From: GCA-002713455 sp964428745
GTDB lineage: Bacteria > Fidelibacterota > Marinisomatia > Marinisomatales > TCS55
DNA length: 64,000 nt
Reading direction: 5' to 3'
Assembly: GCA_964428745.1 (NCBI GenBank)
Contig: CAYRYZ010000004.1
Coordinates: forward strand, 1-64,000
Below, piece by piece: positions 54,453-62,741 of the stretch (position 1 is its first letter; every line of letters begins with the position of its first letter). Under the pieces are notes generated by a model that saw nothing but the letters and a program-made list of their open reading frames with translations, searched no databases and was not told where the DNA came from. Made by a program: the position numbers and the translations under genes.

Positions 54453-55021
54453 TGTTGGATATTAAGCAGATTATCAAAGATAGTGTTGAAGTTAAACTCT
54501 CAATGTTAAATGATTGTATAAATGAGATTGAATCTGCAGCAATAATGATGATTGATGCTTCAGAAAAAGGAAATAAAATTCTCTGGTGTGGCAATGGAGG
54601 ATCAGCGGCTGATGCTCAACATATGGCCGCCGAGCTAATGGGTGGACTCCGTAGTCACGATAGGCCTGCCATTGCTTCTTTGGCGCTCACTACAGATTCT
54701 TCTTTTATCACAGCTTGGTCAAACGATACAGATTATGAGTCTATTTTTTCTCGTCAGATTGAAGCTTTAGGGTCTGAAGGTGATATATTAGTTGCAATTT
54801 CTACAAGTGGAAATTCAATGAACATTATTCGGGCTATCGATGCTGCAAAAACTAAAAATCTGAATATTATTATTTTAACAGGTAAAACAGGTGGAAAAAT
54901 GATTGATATGGGTGACATTTCCATTTCTATTCCATCCAATGACACTCAGCGTATTCAAGAGGGGCATTTGCTTGTTGAACATATTCTTTGTGAATCAGTT
55001 GAGGCATCTATACTCGATTAA
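54452..55021 (+). CDS. gmhA: Sedoheptulose-7-phosphate isomerase (GmhA-like SIS domain)
   Basis: This 189-aa SIS-domain protein probably isomerises sedoheptulose 7-phosphate to D-glycero-D-manno-heptose 7-phosphate for LPS core synthesis. WCGNGGSAADAQHMAAEL, the substrate-binding LVAISTSGNSMNI, and the C-terminal RIQEGHLLVEHILCE (with the catalytic Glu/His region) fit GmhA. Related SIS proteins such as DiaA are an alternative, but the full set of GmhA blocks is seen. Confidence 0.87.
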   Translation: MLDIKQIIKDSVEVKLSMLNDCINEIESAAIMMIDASEKGNKILWCGNGGSAADAQHMAAELMGGLRSHDRPAIASLALTTDSSFITAWSNDTDYESIFSRQIEALGSEGDILVAISTSGNSMNIIRAIDAAKTKNLNIIILTGKTGGKMIDMGDISISIPSNDTQRIQEGHLLVEHILCESVEASILD

Positions 55022-55023
55022 TT

Positions 55024-55917
55024 ATGAAACATTTTATTCATCAATATATGAATAAGCTCAAATCGGAGCGTAGAAAATCAAATAATACATTGATGTCTTA
55101 TATGAGAGATTTAAATCAATACCATGATTATCTTGATAATGAATTAAATATAAAATCTATAATTAAAGTAACATTGGGACATATTAGATCATATGTTCGA
55201 TATTTAGATGATAAAGGTTTGTCAGCTAACTCCATAAAGAGAGCTATCTCATCAATAAGAGTATATCATAATTATCTATCAGAGAAAGGATTAATGAAAG
55301 ATAATCCAGCTCATCTCTTGGAAATTCCCAAAGTCCCAAAAAAATTGCCAAATATTTTGACAATTCAAGAGATTGAGGATATTTTAAGTGCAATTCCAAG
55401 TAAAACTCCTATGGCAATCAGAGACCTTGCTATTTTTGAGCTCTTGTATTCGTGCGGTCTTCGTGTCACAGAGCTCTGCGATTTAAAAATTGCGCATATT
55501 TTATGGGATTCAGATATGATACGTGTATTAGGCAAAGGAGGAAAGGAAAGGTTTGTGCCACTTGGCCCCATTGCTAAAGAAAATTTAACAAATTATTTAA
55601 ATCAAGAAAGGCCAGAACTGTCCAAAAAAAAATCTAAAGTGGCAGAAATATTTTTGAGCCGCAATGGCAATAAATTAACAAGAATGATGATTTGGATTCT
55701 TCTAAAGAAATGGACAGCAAATGCTAATATAAATAAAGAAGTAAGTCCTCATACATTACGACATTCTTTCGCAACGCACCTACTTGAAGGCGGTGCAGAT
55801 CTCAGATCTGTCCAAGAAATGCTTGGGCATGCGGATATAACCACCACTCAAATATATACACATTTAGACAAAGAACATTTGAAACAGGTTCATAGAGACT
55901 TTCACCCTAGGTTTTAG
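55024..55917 (+). CDS. xerD: Tyrosine recombinase XerC/XerD
   Basis: This 297-aa recombinase, of the chromosome dimer resolution type, has an N-terminal SAM-like core-binding domain and a C-terminal catalytic domain. Catalytic residues are Arg147 (SCGLRVTEL), Lys171 (GKGGKERF), His243 and Arg246 (SPHTLRHSFATHLLEGG), His269 (MLGHADITTTQIYTH) and Tyr278. Length and housekeeping neighbours argue for XerC/D rather than a mobile-element integrase; choice between C and D is uncertain. Confidence 0.9.
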   Translation: MKHFIHQYMNKLKSERRKSNNTLMSYMRDLNQYHDYLDNELNIKSIIKVTLGHIRSYVRYLDDKGLSANSIKRAISSIRVYHNYLSEKGLMKDNPAHLLEIPKVPKKLPNILTIQEIEDILSAIPSKTPMAIRDLAIFELLYSCGLRVTELCDLKIAHILWDSDMIRVLGKGGKERFVPLGPIAKENLTNYLNQERPELSKKKSKVAEIFLSRNGNKLTRMMIWILLKKWTANANINKEVSPHTLRHSFATHLLEGGADLRSVQEMLGHADITTTQIYTHLDKEHLKQVHRDFHPRF

Positions 55918-55921
55918 AGAT

Positions 55922-56539
55922 ATGCTATTTAGGTTACCTCCAGAAGTACTTGTTCTACTGATTCCTGTGCTTTTATTTGCACTTGTTTTCCATGAGTTTT
56001 CTCATGGTTGGGTGGCAAATAAACTAGGAGACCCCACTGCAAAATATGCAGGGCGTTTAACTTTGAATCCTATGGCACATTTAGATTTATTTGGGTCATT
56101 GATGATCCTTTTTGTTGGTTTTGGTTGGGCAAAGCCTGTACCTGTTGATTCACGCTACCTGGCAAATCCTAGGACTGATATGATGAAGATTGCTTTTGCT
56201 GGACCCGCATCAAATTTATTATTGGCTTTTATTGCAGGTTCATTAATTCGATTAACTGGAAACATGGGAGTTTTATCGAGTATGCTAATTATGTTTGCAC
56301 AGATAAATATTATGTTAGCAGTGTTTAATATGATTCCTATCCCTCCTTTGGATGGATCTCAGATATTTTCAGGGTTAATGATCCGACATAATCCTGATTT
56401 GGTAATTAAACTTCAAGTTTATGGGCCGCAAATTTTAATGGGATTAATTCTTTTTGGAATGTTGACAAGTATTTCACCTATATGGTGGATTATAAGTCCA
56501 TTTGTTAATTTTTTTATGTTTTTATTTGTAGGTATATGA
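55922..56539 (+). CDS. M50 (site-2 type) membrane metalloprotease family protein
   Basis: This 205-aa polytopic protein has the zinc motif HEFSH at residues 24-28, the family block DPTAKYAGRLTLNPMAHLD, and the second metal motif NMIPIPPLDGSQ around 137-148. It is the minimal form of site-2 protease without PDZ or CBS domains (YwhC/FjoH-like). Substrate is unknown. Confidence 0.88.
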   Translation: MLFRLPPEVLVLLIPVLLFALVFHEFSHGWVANKLGDPTAKYAGRLTLNPMAHLDLFGSLMILFVGFGWAKPVPVDSRYLANPRTDMMKIAFAGPASNLLLAFIAGSLIRLTGNMGVLSSMLIMFAQINIMLAVFNMIPIPPLDGSQIFSGLMIRHNPDLVIKLQVYGPQILMGLILFGMLTSISPIWWIISPFVNFFMFLFVGI

Positions 56540-56540
56540 C

Positions 56541-56660
56541 TTGAAAAGACATTTTAAACAAATATTGCCAACTCGTAGACATCAACGATCACTTTTAGCA
56601 ACAATATCGACATTGGTTGTGGTTTTATTGCTTATAAATTATTTGATAAAAGTTACTTAG
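56541..56660 (+). CDS. 39-aa single-helix ORF
   Basis: This short frame starts with TTG and lies between the M50 protease stop and ftcD. It has a basic N-terminus (KRHFKQILPTRRHQRS) and one predicted helix (LLATISTLVVVLLLINYLI). The pattern would suit a small membrane protein, but there is no clear ribosome binding site and I know no homologue. Confidence 0.35.
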   Translation: MKRHFKQILPTRRHQRSLLATISTLVVVLLLINYLIKVT

Positions 56661-56668
56661 GGAAACTG

Positions 56669-58366
56669 ATGAAACTTATTGAGTGCGTCCCTAATTTTAG
56701 TGAAGGTAAAGATTTATCAAAAATCAGAGTTATTACCAATGCCATTGAAAGTATTGGTGGCATTACCTTATTAGATGTAGACCCTGGTCCAGATACCAAT
56801 CGAACTGTAGTAACTTTTGTTGGTTCTCCAACAGCTGTTGAGGAAGCAGCATTTTTAGGCATTAAGACAGCTTCCGAAGTTATAGATATGTCGAAACACA
56901 AAGGTACGCACCCTAGGATTGGAGCTACTGATGTCTGCCCATTAATTCCAGTTAGTAATGTTTCTGATAAAGAATGCATTGAAATATCGATAAGAATTGC
57001 AAAGCGAGTTGGAGATGAATTGGGCATTCCAGTTTACTTATACGAAAAATCTTCTAAAAAGAAATATCGTAAACGACTTCCCGATGTTAGAAAGGGGGAG
57101 TATGAGGGGTTAGTCAAAAAACTTAAAGATCCAAAATGGAGACCTGATTACGGTTCAACAAAGTTTAATTCTGCCTCAGGTGCTACAATTATAGGTGCTC
57201 GAGATTTTCTAATAGCATATAATATTAATTTAAATACAAGAGATCATAGGCTGGCTACTGATATAGCTTTTGAACTACGTGAAAGTGGTAGAAGTAAACG
57301 AATACCTAACCCTGATTCATTGAATCTATTAGATGGTGAAATTGTTAGAAATACTGATGGTTCTCCTGTAAAAATTAAAGGTTTATTTCAAGAGGTAAAA
57401 GCAGTTGGGTGGTATGTTGATTTATATAAACGTGCCCAGATATCAATTAATTTTAATAATTACAAAGTTTCATCTGTTCATGAAGTCTTCGATGCGGCTT
57501 GTAAACTAGCAGAAGAAAGAGGAGCTCGAGTAACTGGTAGTGAATTAGTGGGATTGGTGCCTCAAGATGCACTGCTAATGGCAGGGAATCATTATTTAAA
57601 AAAACAATCTAGATCTTTAGGAATCCCTAAAAAAGATATTATTGAAACTGCTATACAATCTTTAGGGCTGAATGACGTTGTGCCCTTTAAACCCGAAGAT
57701 AAAATTATAGAAAATGCCATAAGCAAAACCAGTCGTGAATTATCATCTCTTACAATAAGTAAATTTGTTGATGAACTTTCAAGAAATAGTGTAGCTCCAG
57801 GTGGTGGATCCGTATCAGCATTAGTGGGATCCTTGGGTGCATCATTATCATCAATGGTGGCAAGTCTTACTCATGAAAAGAAAGATTTTACTAAATTAAA
57901 AAATGAAATGGATAAAATTGGTCTTAAATCTCAATCCTTAAAAGATAGACTTACATTTTTAATTGATGAAGATACCAATGCATTCAAACAATTGATGAAA
58001 ATGAATCGATTGCCTGAATCAACGCCCATGGAGTCCAAGTATAAAAAAGAATCCATCAAAAAAGCGAATGAGTATGCAATTGAAGTGCCTTTTGAAGTAG
58101 CCTCTCTTTGCTTACGTATTCTCGAAATAGCAAAAATATTGGTTGAAAAAGGGAATCCTAATTCAGTAAGTGACGTTGGTGTTGCATCTGAAGTTGCTCT
58201 TAGCGGAGTTAGAGGAGCAGCAATGAATGTGTTAATTAATTTACAGGGATTAGGGAATAGCGCTTATTGTAAGGAAAAAGAAAAAAATGTTCGCGACCTA
58301 ATTAAAAAAGCAGAAACCTTACATAATGATATATTTAAGAAAACCTTAAATACTATAATTAAATGA
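56669..58366 (+). CDS. ftcD: Bifunctional glutamate formimidoyltransferase / formimidoyl-THF cyclodeaminase
   Basis: Residues 1 to about 300 form the formiminotransferase domain (ECVPNFSEG, DVDPGPDTNRTVVTFVG, HKGTHPRIGATDVCPLIP, GARDFLIAYNINL). From about 365 on comes the cyclodeaminase domain (SRNSVAPGGGSVSALVGSLG, SDVGVASEVALSGVRGAAMNV). The 565-aa fusion equals the mammalian and Bacteroidota FTCD layout. It links histidine breakdown to 5,10-methenyl-THF. No hut genes are seen here. It overlaps mutL (ATGA). Confidence 0.95.
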   Translation: MKLIECVPNFSEGKDLSKIRVITNAIESIGGITLLDVDPGPDTNRTVVTFVGSPTAVEEAAFLGIKTASEVIDMSKHKGTHPRIGATDVCPLIPVSNVSDKECIEISIRIAKRVGDELGIPVYLYEKSSKKKYRKRLPDVRKGEYEGLVKKLKDPKWRPDYGSTKFNSASGATIIGARDFLIAYNINLNTRDHRLATDIAFELRESGRSKRIPNPDSLNLLDGEIVRNTDGSPVKIKGLFQEVKAVGWYVDLYKRAQISINFNNYKVSSVHEVFDAACKLAEERGARVTGSELVGLVPQDALLMAGNHYLKKQSRSLGIPKKDIIETAIQSLGLNDVVPFKPEDKIIENAISKTSRELSSLTISKFVDELSRNSVAPGGGSVSALVGSLGASLSSMVASLTHEKKDFTKLKNEMDKIGLKSQSLKDRLTFLIDEDTNAFKQLMKMNRLPESTPMESKYKKESIKKANEYAIEVPFEVASLCLRILEIAKILVEKGNPNSVSDVGVASEVALSGVRGAAMNVLINLQGLGNSAYCKEKEKNVRDLIKKAETLHNDIFKKTLNTIIK

Positions 58367-60123
58367 TCAAGTTATTATCTGAGGATATTCGAAATAAAAT
58401 TTCTGCAGGAGAGGTAGTTGAACGCCCAGCTTCAGTAGTTAAAGAATTGATTGAAAATAGTATTGATGCCAATGCGACAAAGATCAGTATAGTAGTAGAA
58501 AAAGGCGGACAGCAATTAATTCAAGTAACTGATGATGGTTGCGGTATTCCTGAGGGTGAATTATCAATTGCTTTTGATCGATACTCAACTAGTAAAATAG
58601 AAATCCTAGATGATTTATTTGCGATTGATACACTGGGATTTAGGGGTGAAGCTCTAGCTAGTATTGCATCTGTTTCAGAAGTGAATATTCTATCTGCTAA
58701 TGGGAGCGGAAATGGTTTTGAAATGGCTATTTTGAATGGAAAAACTGGAGAATTGAAGCCAGCTCCCGATATACCTGGCACTGCAATAACTATTAGAAAT
58801 TTATTTTATAATACTCCTGCTCGAAAAAAATTCCTTAAAAGCCCTCGAGCCGAATTACGTAAAGTTGTGGAAATGGTTAGAAGGTTTGCTTTAGGATATC
58901 CGGAATGCTCGTTCAATTTAGTATCTGATGGAAGAGATATTTTAAAACTTCAAATGGAAGATCTTGAAAATCGAATTGTTCATGTAATGGATCCTGCATA
59001 TCGAGATCAGCTTTTACCTATTAATTTTTCTAAAGGTGATTATTCTATTTCTGGATTTCTTGGAAACTTAAATTTGATTCGATCCAGGCCAGGTGAACAA
59101 TATATTTTTTTGAACAATAGATTTATAATGAATCGATTAATGAATTCTTCTGCATATCAAGCATATGGCGCTTTATTAAAGCGTGGAGAATATCCTTTTT
59201 TCTCAATAAATCTATCCATACCTCATCATCAGGTAGATGTAAATGTTCATCCGATGAAAACGGAAGTAAGATTTAAAGATGAATGGAGAATCTTTCATGT
59301 ATTAAAATCATCTTTTGAAGAATCGTTAGAGCCTATTTTGCAAACTATACCCGATCTAGAGAAACTGAGTTTTGGGAACCAATTTAATGTTGAAGCTTCT
59401 TTTGATTTGCAAACTCAAGATTCAGAATCTTTTCAAAAAGATTTTATTTTTGAAGAGATAGGTACCTCAAATAGTGGCTTTAAACCTATGGTTGATCGAG
59501 CAAAAAATTATGTATCTCAATTAGCTTCAAGAACTGATCAAGATCCAAACCAAGTTAATCTAAATAACATTTGGCAAGTACATTCTAAATATATTGTTTC
59601 ACCTATTACTAGTGGATTAGTAATAATTGACCAACACGTGGCGCATGAAAGAATCCTATTCGAAGAAGCGATGAAGTCATTTGATTCTAATCCGATGTCA
59701 GCCCAAACTCTTCTATTTCCTGAAGTCATGGAATTTTCACCTGATGATTTTTCAGTGCTATTGGATGTTTTGACTTATTTGGAAAAGATGGGGTTCCGTA
59801 TGAGCCAATTTGGAGATAATACGATAATGGTTGAAGCGATACCTTCAGAAATGTCTTGGGGAAATGAAAAGCTGATTATTAGAGAAATGCTTGATAATTA
59901 TCTAGAAAATCAAAAAGAATATTCTTCTTTTCAAGAAGCTTTGGCTGCTAGTTTTGCTTGTAAAGCAGCAATTAAAGCTGGTGATGTATTAAACGTTGAT
60001 GAGATGCGAGAATTAGTAAATAGACTTTTTGGTACAAAACATCCTTATTATTGCCCACATGGGAGACCTATAATTATTCAATTATCAATGGAAGAACTTG
60101 ACCGTCGATTCGAGCGTATTTAA
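58363..60123 (+). CDS. mutL: DNA mismatch repair protein MutL
   Basis: This 586-aa GHKL ATPase of mismatch repair has N-terminal motifs GEVVERPASVVKELIENSID, DDGCGIP, TLGFRGEALASI and the loop YNTPARKKF. The C-terminal domain carries DQHVAHERILFEE starting at Asp423, close to the DQHA(x)2E(x)4E nicking motif, and the ends FACKAAIKAG and CPHGRP. These indicate the endonuclease-type MutL found in bacteria without MutH. Val replaces the motif's Ala. Confidence 0.96.
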   Translation: MIKLLSEDIRNKISAGEVVERPASVVKELIENSIDANATKISIVVEKGGQQLIQVTDDGCGIPEGELSIAFDRYSTSKIEILDDLFAIDTLGFRGEALASIASVSEVNILSANGSGNGFEMAILNGKTGELKPAPDIPGTAITIRNLFYNTPARKKFLKSPRAELRKVVEMVRRFALGYPECSFNLVSDGRDILKLQMEDLENRIVHVMDPAYRDQLLPINFSKGDYSISGFLGNLNLIRSRPGEQYIFLNNRFIMNRLMNSSAYQAYGALLKRGEYPFFSINLSIPHHQVDVNVHPMKTEVRFKDEWRIFHVLKSSFEESLEPILQTIPDLEKLSFGNQFNVEASFDLQTQDSESFQKDFIFEEIGTSNSGFKPMVDRAKNYVSQLASRTDQDPNQVNLNNIWQVHSKYIVSPITSGLVIIDQHVAHERILFEEAMKSFDSNPMSAQTLLFPEVMEFSPDDFSVLLDVLTYLEKMGFRMSQFGDNTIMVEAIPSEMSWGNEKLIIREMLDNYLENQKEYSSFQEALAASFACKAAIKAGDVLNVDEMRELVNRLFGTKHPYYCPHGRPIIIQLSMEELDRRFERI

Positions 60124-60162
60124 CCTTAGCCTACTTATTTATAATAAACATTAATTAATTTT

Positions 60163-61101
60163 TTGAAACCAATAAATAATTCATTAGCAATTATTGGTCC
60201 AACCGCAAGTGGGAAAAGTTCGGTAGCAGTTGAGATTGCGAAGAGAATTAAAGGTGAAATAATAGGCCTTGATTCAAGGCAGATATATAAAGATATGGCT
60301 ATTGGGACTGCACAACCAAGCATAAAAGAGCAACGGGGAGTATTTCATCATTTAATTGGAATTAAGCCACCATCAGAAACAATTAGCGCAGGTGCCTATT
60401 CAAAATTAGTATTAGATGTAGCTAAAGATATTAAGTCAAGAAATCATATACCTGTATTATGCGGTGGCTCTGGATTATACTATCGAGCTTTAACCCAAGG
60501 TATTTTTGATGAGAGTAAGACAGATCTTAAGATTAGAAAAGAACTTGAAAATGAGTATGATCAACATGGATCTGAAACTCTTATGTCTAAATTAATATCT
60601 ATTGACCCTGATTATGCAAAAAATGTCCATCCTAATAATAAAAAAAGGCTTATTAGAGCATTAGAGATATATCAAAGTACTGGAAAAACACCAACACAAA
60701 ATTACAATAAACAATCAAATAGCTCAAAAAATAATACACTAGATCTTTTTACAATTTATCTGGAATGGGAAAAAAGTGAATTAAATAATAGGATTAAAAC
60801 TCGCACTAAAGAAATGTTAAAAGCCGGATGGATTGATGAAGTAAAGAAATTATTAAAGGATTATTCCGATGCTATCATACCTCCATTAGATTCTATAGGG
60901 TATAGAGAAATAGTATCATATATAGATGATAACACAACACTTAGGTCTTTGGAAAAAACAATTGCTATAAAGACTAGACAATTTTCAGTTCGTCAAATCA
61001 AATGGTTTAATAAAGAATCAATAGATTTAACTATAAAGATGAAAAGTAATAAGTCTATAAACCAAATTTGCGATCAAGTCATTAATGAAATTCAGCGATG
61101 A
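60163..61101 (+). CDS. miaA: tRNA dimethylallyltransferase
   Basis: MiaA prenylates A37 of tRNAs reading UNN codons. The 312-aa protein has Walker A GPTASGKS at 12-19, LDSRQIYKDMAIGTAQPS, GGSGLYYRALTQG, KKRLIRALEIYQSTGK and the C-terminal FSVRQIKWF. The start appears to be TTG 60163; there is no earlier ATG in frame. The mutL-miaA order is frequent in bacteria. Confidence 0.95.
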   Translation: MKPINNSLAIIGPTASGKSSVAVEIAKRIKGEIIGLDSRQIYKDMAIGTAQPSIKEQRGVFHHLIGIKPPSETISAGAYSKLVLDVAKDIKSRNHIPVLCGGSGLYYRALTQGIFDESKTDLKIRKELENEYDQHGSETLMSKLISIDPDYAKNVHPNNKKRLIRALEIYQSTGKTPTQNYNKQSNSSKNNTLDLFTIYLEWEKSELNNRIKTRTKEMLKAGWIDEVKKLLKDYSDAIIPPLDSIGYREIVSYIDDNTTLRSLEKTIAIKTRQFSVRQIKWFNKESIDLTIKMKSNKSINQICDQVINEIQR

Positions 61102-61141
61102 CGAACTTGTTTTTATAGTAAAATAAAATGTATCTTTCACC

Positions 61142-61236
61142 GCTCTTTAAACCATTCCAGAGAGAAGGTAAGGGCAATAATTATTAATCTCCGATAAGTT
61201 ATCTTTGGAATGGATTCAACTGCCCGGAGATTTTTT
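61142..61236 (+). promoter_or_regulatory. PyrR-dependent transcription attenuator (leader of the pyr operon)
   Basis: Three alternative RNA structures can be drawn. (1) A PyrR-binding hairpin at 61142-61175 has outer arms GCTCTT/AAGGGC, inner arms ACC/GGT and the loop TTCCAGAGAGA, which contains the PyrR recognition core UCCAGAGAG. (2) An antiterminator pairs CCATTCCAGAG (61152-61162) with CTTTGGAATGG (61203-61213). (3) A terminator pairs AATCTCCG (61186-61193) with CGGAGATT (61225-61232) and ends in Ts. Structures 1 and 3 exclude structure 2, so PyrR-UMP binding should stop transcription before pyrR. Confidence 0.88.
61186..61236 (+). terminator. Conditional terminator before pyrR
   Basis: An 8-bp perfect stem (AATCTCCG and CGGAGATT) with a long loop ends in a T-run (61231-61236). 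The loop holds the 3' arm of the antiterminator, and the antiterminator loop holds the 5' arm of this stem. It is the output element of the pyr attenuator. Confidence 0.8.
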
Positions 61237-61253
61237 ATTATAAGGAGGTGCCT

Positions 61254-61805
61254 ATGGCATCATCCACAACGAAGCAGATTATGGATTCATCAGCCATCAA
61301 TCGGTCAATCACACGTTTGGCACATGAAATTCTTGAGCGTAATAACGGTGCAAAGGATTTAATGTTAATAGGTATTTTAACAAGAGGTGAGCCACTTGCA
61401 AAAAGACTCTGTAAGCTAATCAAAAATATATCTAAGGTAGATATCCCAATTGGTTTTGTAGATATAACGTTTCATAGAGATGATTTTCGTAGTCGATTAG
61501 TGGTCCCTCAGGTAAAAGGTACAAATATTCAAGATTCGATTAATGAAAAAGTAGTCGTTCTCGTTGATGATGTGTTGTTCACTGGTCGCACAATTCGCGC
61601 TGCCATGGATGAGTTAAATGCATTTGGTAGACCCAGCAATATTCAATTAGCGGTACTTGTGGATAGAGGTCATAGAGAGTTGCCTATCAGAGCTGACTTC
61701 GTTGGAAAAAATATCCCAACCCATGAAGGTGAGCACGTTAAAGTATGGGTAAAAGAAATAGATAATAAAGATTTAGTTACCCTAAAAAATTATAGTAAAG
61801 CTTAA
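61254..61805 (+). CDS. pyrR: Pyrimidine operon attenuation protein / uracil phosphoribosyltransferase PyrR
   Basis: This 183-aa RNA-binding regulator senses UMP/UTP and often has weak uracil phosphoribosyltransferase activity. The PRPP motif VVLVDDVLFTGRT is at about 101-113. LIGILTRGEPLAKRL, GFVDITFHRDDFRS and VDRGHRELPIRADFVGKNIPT follow, as in PyrR. ATG 61254 is preferred over GTG 61248 because a full AAGGAGGTG ribosome binding site lies five bases before it. It should act on the leader directly upstream. Confidence 0.96.
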   Translation: MASSTTKQIMDSSAINRSITRLAHEILERNNGAKDLMLIGILTRGEPLAKRLCKLIKNISKVDIPIGFVDITFHRDDFRSRLVVPQVKGTNIQDSINEKVVVLVDDVLFTGRTIRAAMDELNAFGRPSNIQLAVLVDRGHRELPIRADFVGKNIPTHEGEHVKVWVKEIDNKDLVTLKNYSKA

Positions 61806-61807
61806 TT

Positions 61808-62740
61808 ATGCAGAATAAACATTTATTAGGCTTAGAAAATTATCCTGCTCAAGATATCCAAACAATTATTGATACTGCATTTAGCTTTAAAGAAGTCCTC
61901 GAACGCCCTATTAAAAAGGTGCCTTCTCTGCAGGGAAAAACAATTGTAAATTTATTTTTTGAAAATTCTACTCGTACAAGAATTAGTTTCGAATTGGCTC
62001 AAAAAAGACTTAGCGCTGATACAGTAAACTTTTCAGCATCTACATCGAGCCTAAAAAAAGGTGAAACATTTAAGGATACTTCACAAAATATTGAAGCAAT
62101 GAAAATCGATGCCGTTGTTATGCGACATCCAACTCCCGGTTCTCCGCTTCAACTAACAAATTATATTGATTCTATAGTCATTAATGCAGGAGATGGGACA
62201 CATGAGCATCCCACTCAAGCAATCCTTGATATGACTAGTCTTCAAGAAAAATTTGGATATCTAAAAGGACTAAAAATTGGGATTATTGGAGATATCGCAC
62301 ATAGTAGAGTTGCTTTAAGTAATATTTATGGACTTAAAATTATGGGCGCAGATGTGACTTTATGTGGTCCATCTACTTTAATACCACCACATGCTGAAGA
62401 ATTAGGTGTAAAAGTTAATTACAATATAGATCAAGTAATTGAATGGGCGGATGCATTAAATGTGTTACGTATACAGAGAGAACGAATGGGTGGTGGAATG
62501 ATCCCCTCTATAAGAGAATATCGAAATTTATTTGGGATAACTACTGAACGTCTTGCAAACCATAAAAAAGAAATAGTTATTATGCATCCAGGCCCCATGA
62601 ATCGAGGAGTAGAGATTGATAGTTCTATAGCAGATAGTGATCAGGCAATCATACTTGACCAAGTATTGAATGGGGTTGCTTCGAGAATGGCGATATTATA
62701 TTTACTTTTGGGTGGTAAAGAAAGTGGAGACAATAAATAA
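61808..62740 (+). CDS. pyrB: Aspartate carbamoyltransferase catalytic subunit
   Basis: This enzyme forms carbamoyl aspartate. The 310-aa protein has the carbamoyl phosphate motif FENSTRTRISFE, HPTPGSPLQL, the HEHPTQAILDM block, and MHPGPMNRGVEID near the end. No pyrI regulatory chain is adjacent, so control is probably at the RNA level by PyrR. It lies two bases after pyrR. Confidence 0.97.
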   Translation: MQNKHLLGLENYPAQDIQTIIDTAFSFKEVLERPIKKVPSLQGKTIVNLFFENSTRTRISFELAQKRLSADTVNFSASTSSLKKGETFKDTSQNIEAMKIDAVVMRHPTPGSPLQLTNYIDSIVINAGDGTHEHPTQAILDMTSLQEKFGYLKGLKIGIIGDIAHSRVALSNIYGLKIMGADVTLCGPSTLIPPHAEELGVKVNYNIDQVIEWADALNVLRIQRERMGGGMIPSIREYRNLFGITTERLANHKKEIVIMHPGPMNRGVEIDSSIADSDQAIILDQVLNGVASRMAILYLLLGGKESGDNK

Positions 62741-62741
62741 G

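Noticed and set aside
55024..55917. Tyrosine recombinase as evidence of an integrated element
   Set aside because: Size, motifs and housekeeping neighbours fit XerC/D; there are no phage or cargo genes and no attachment repeats.
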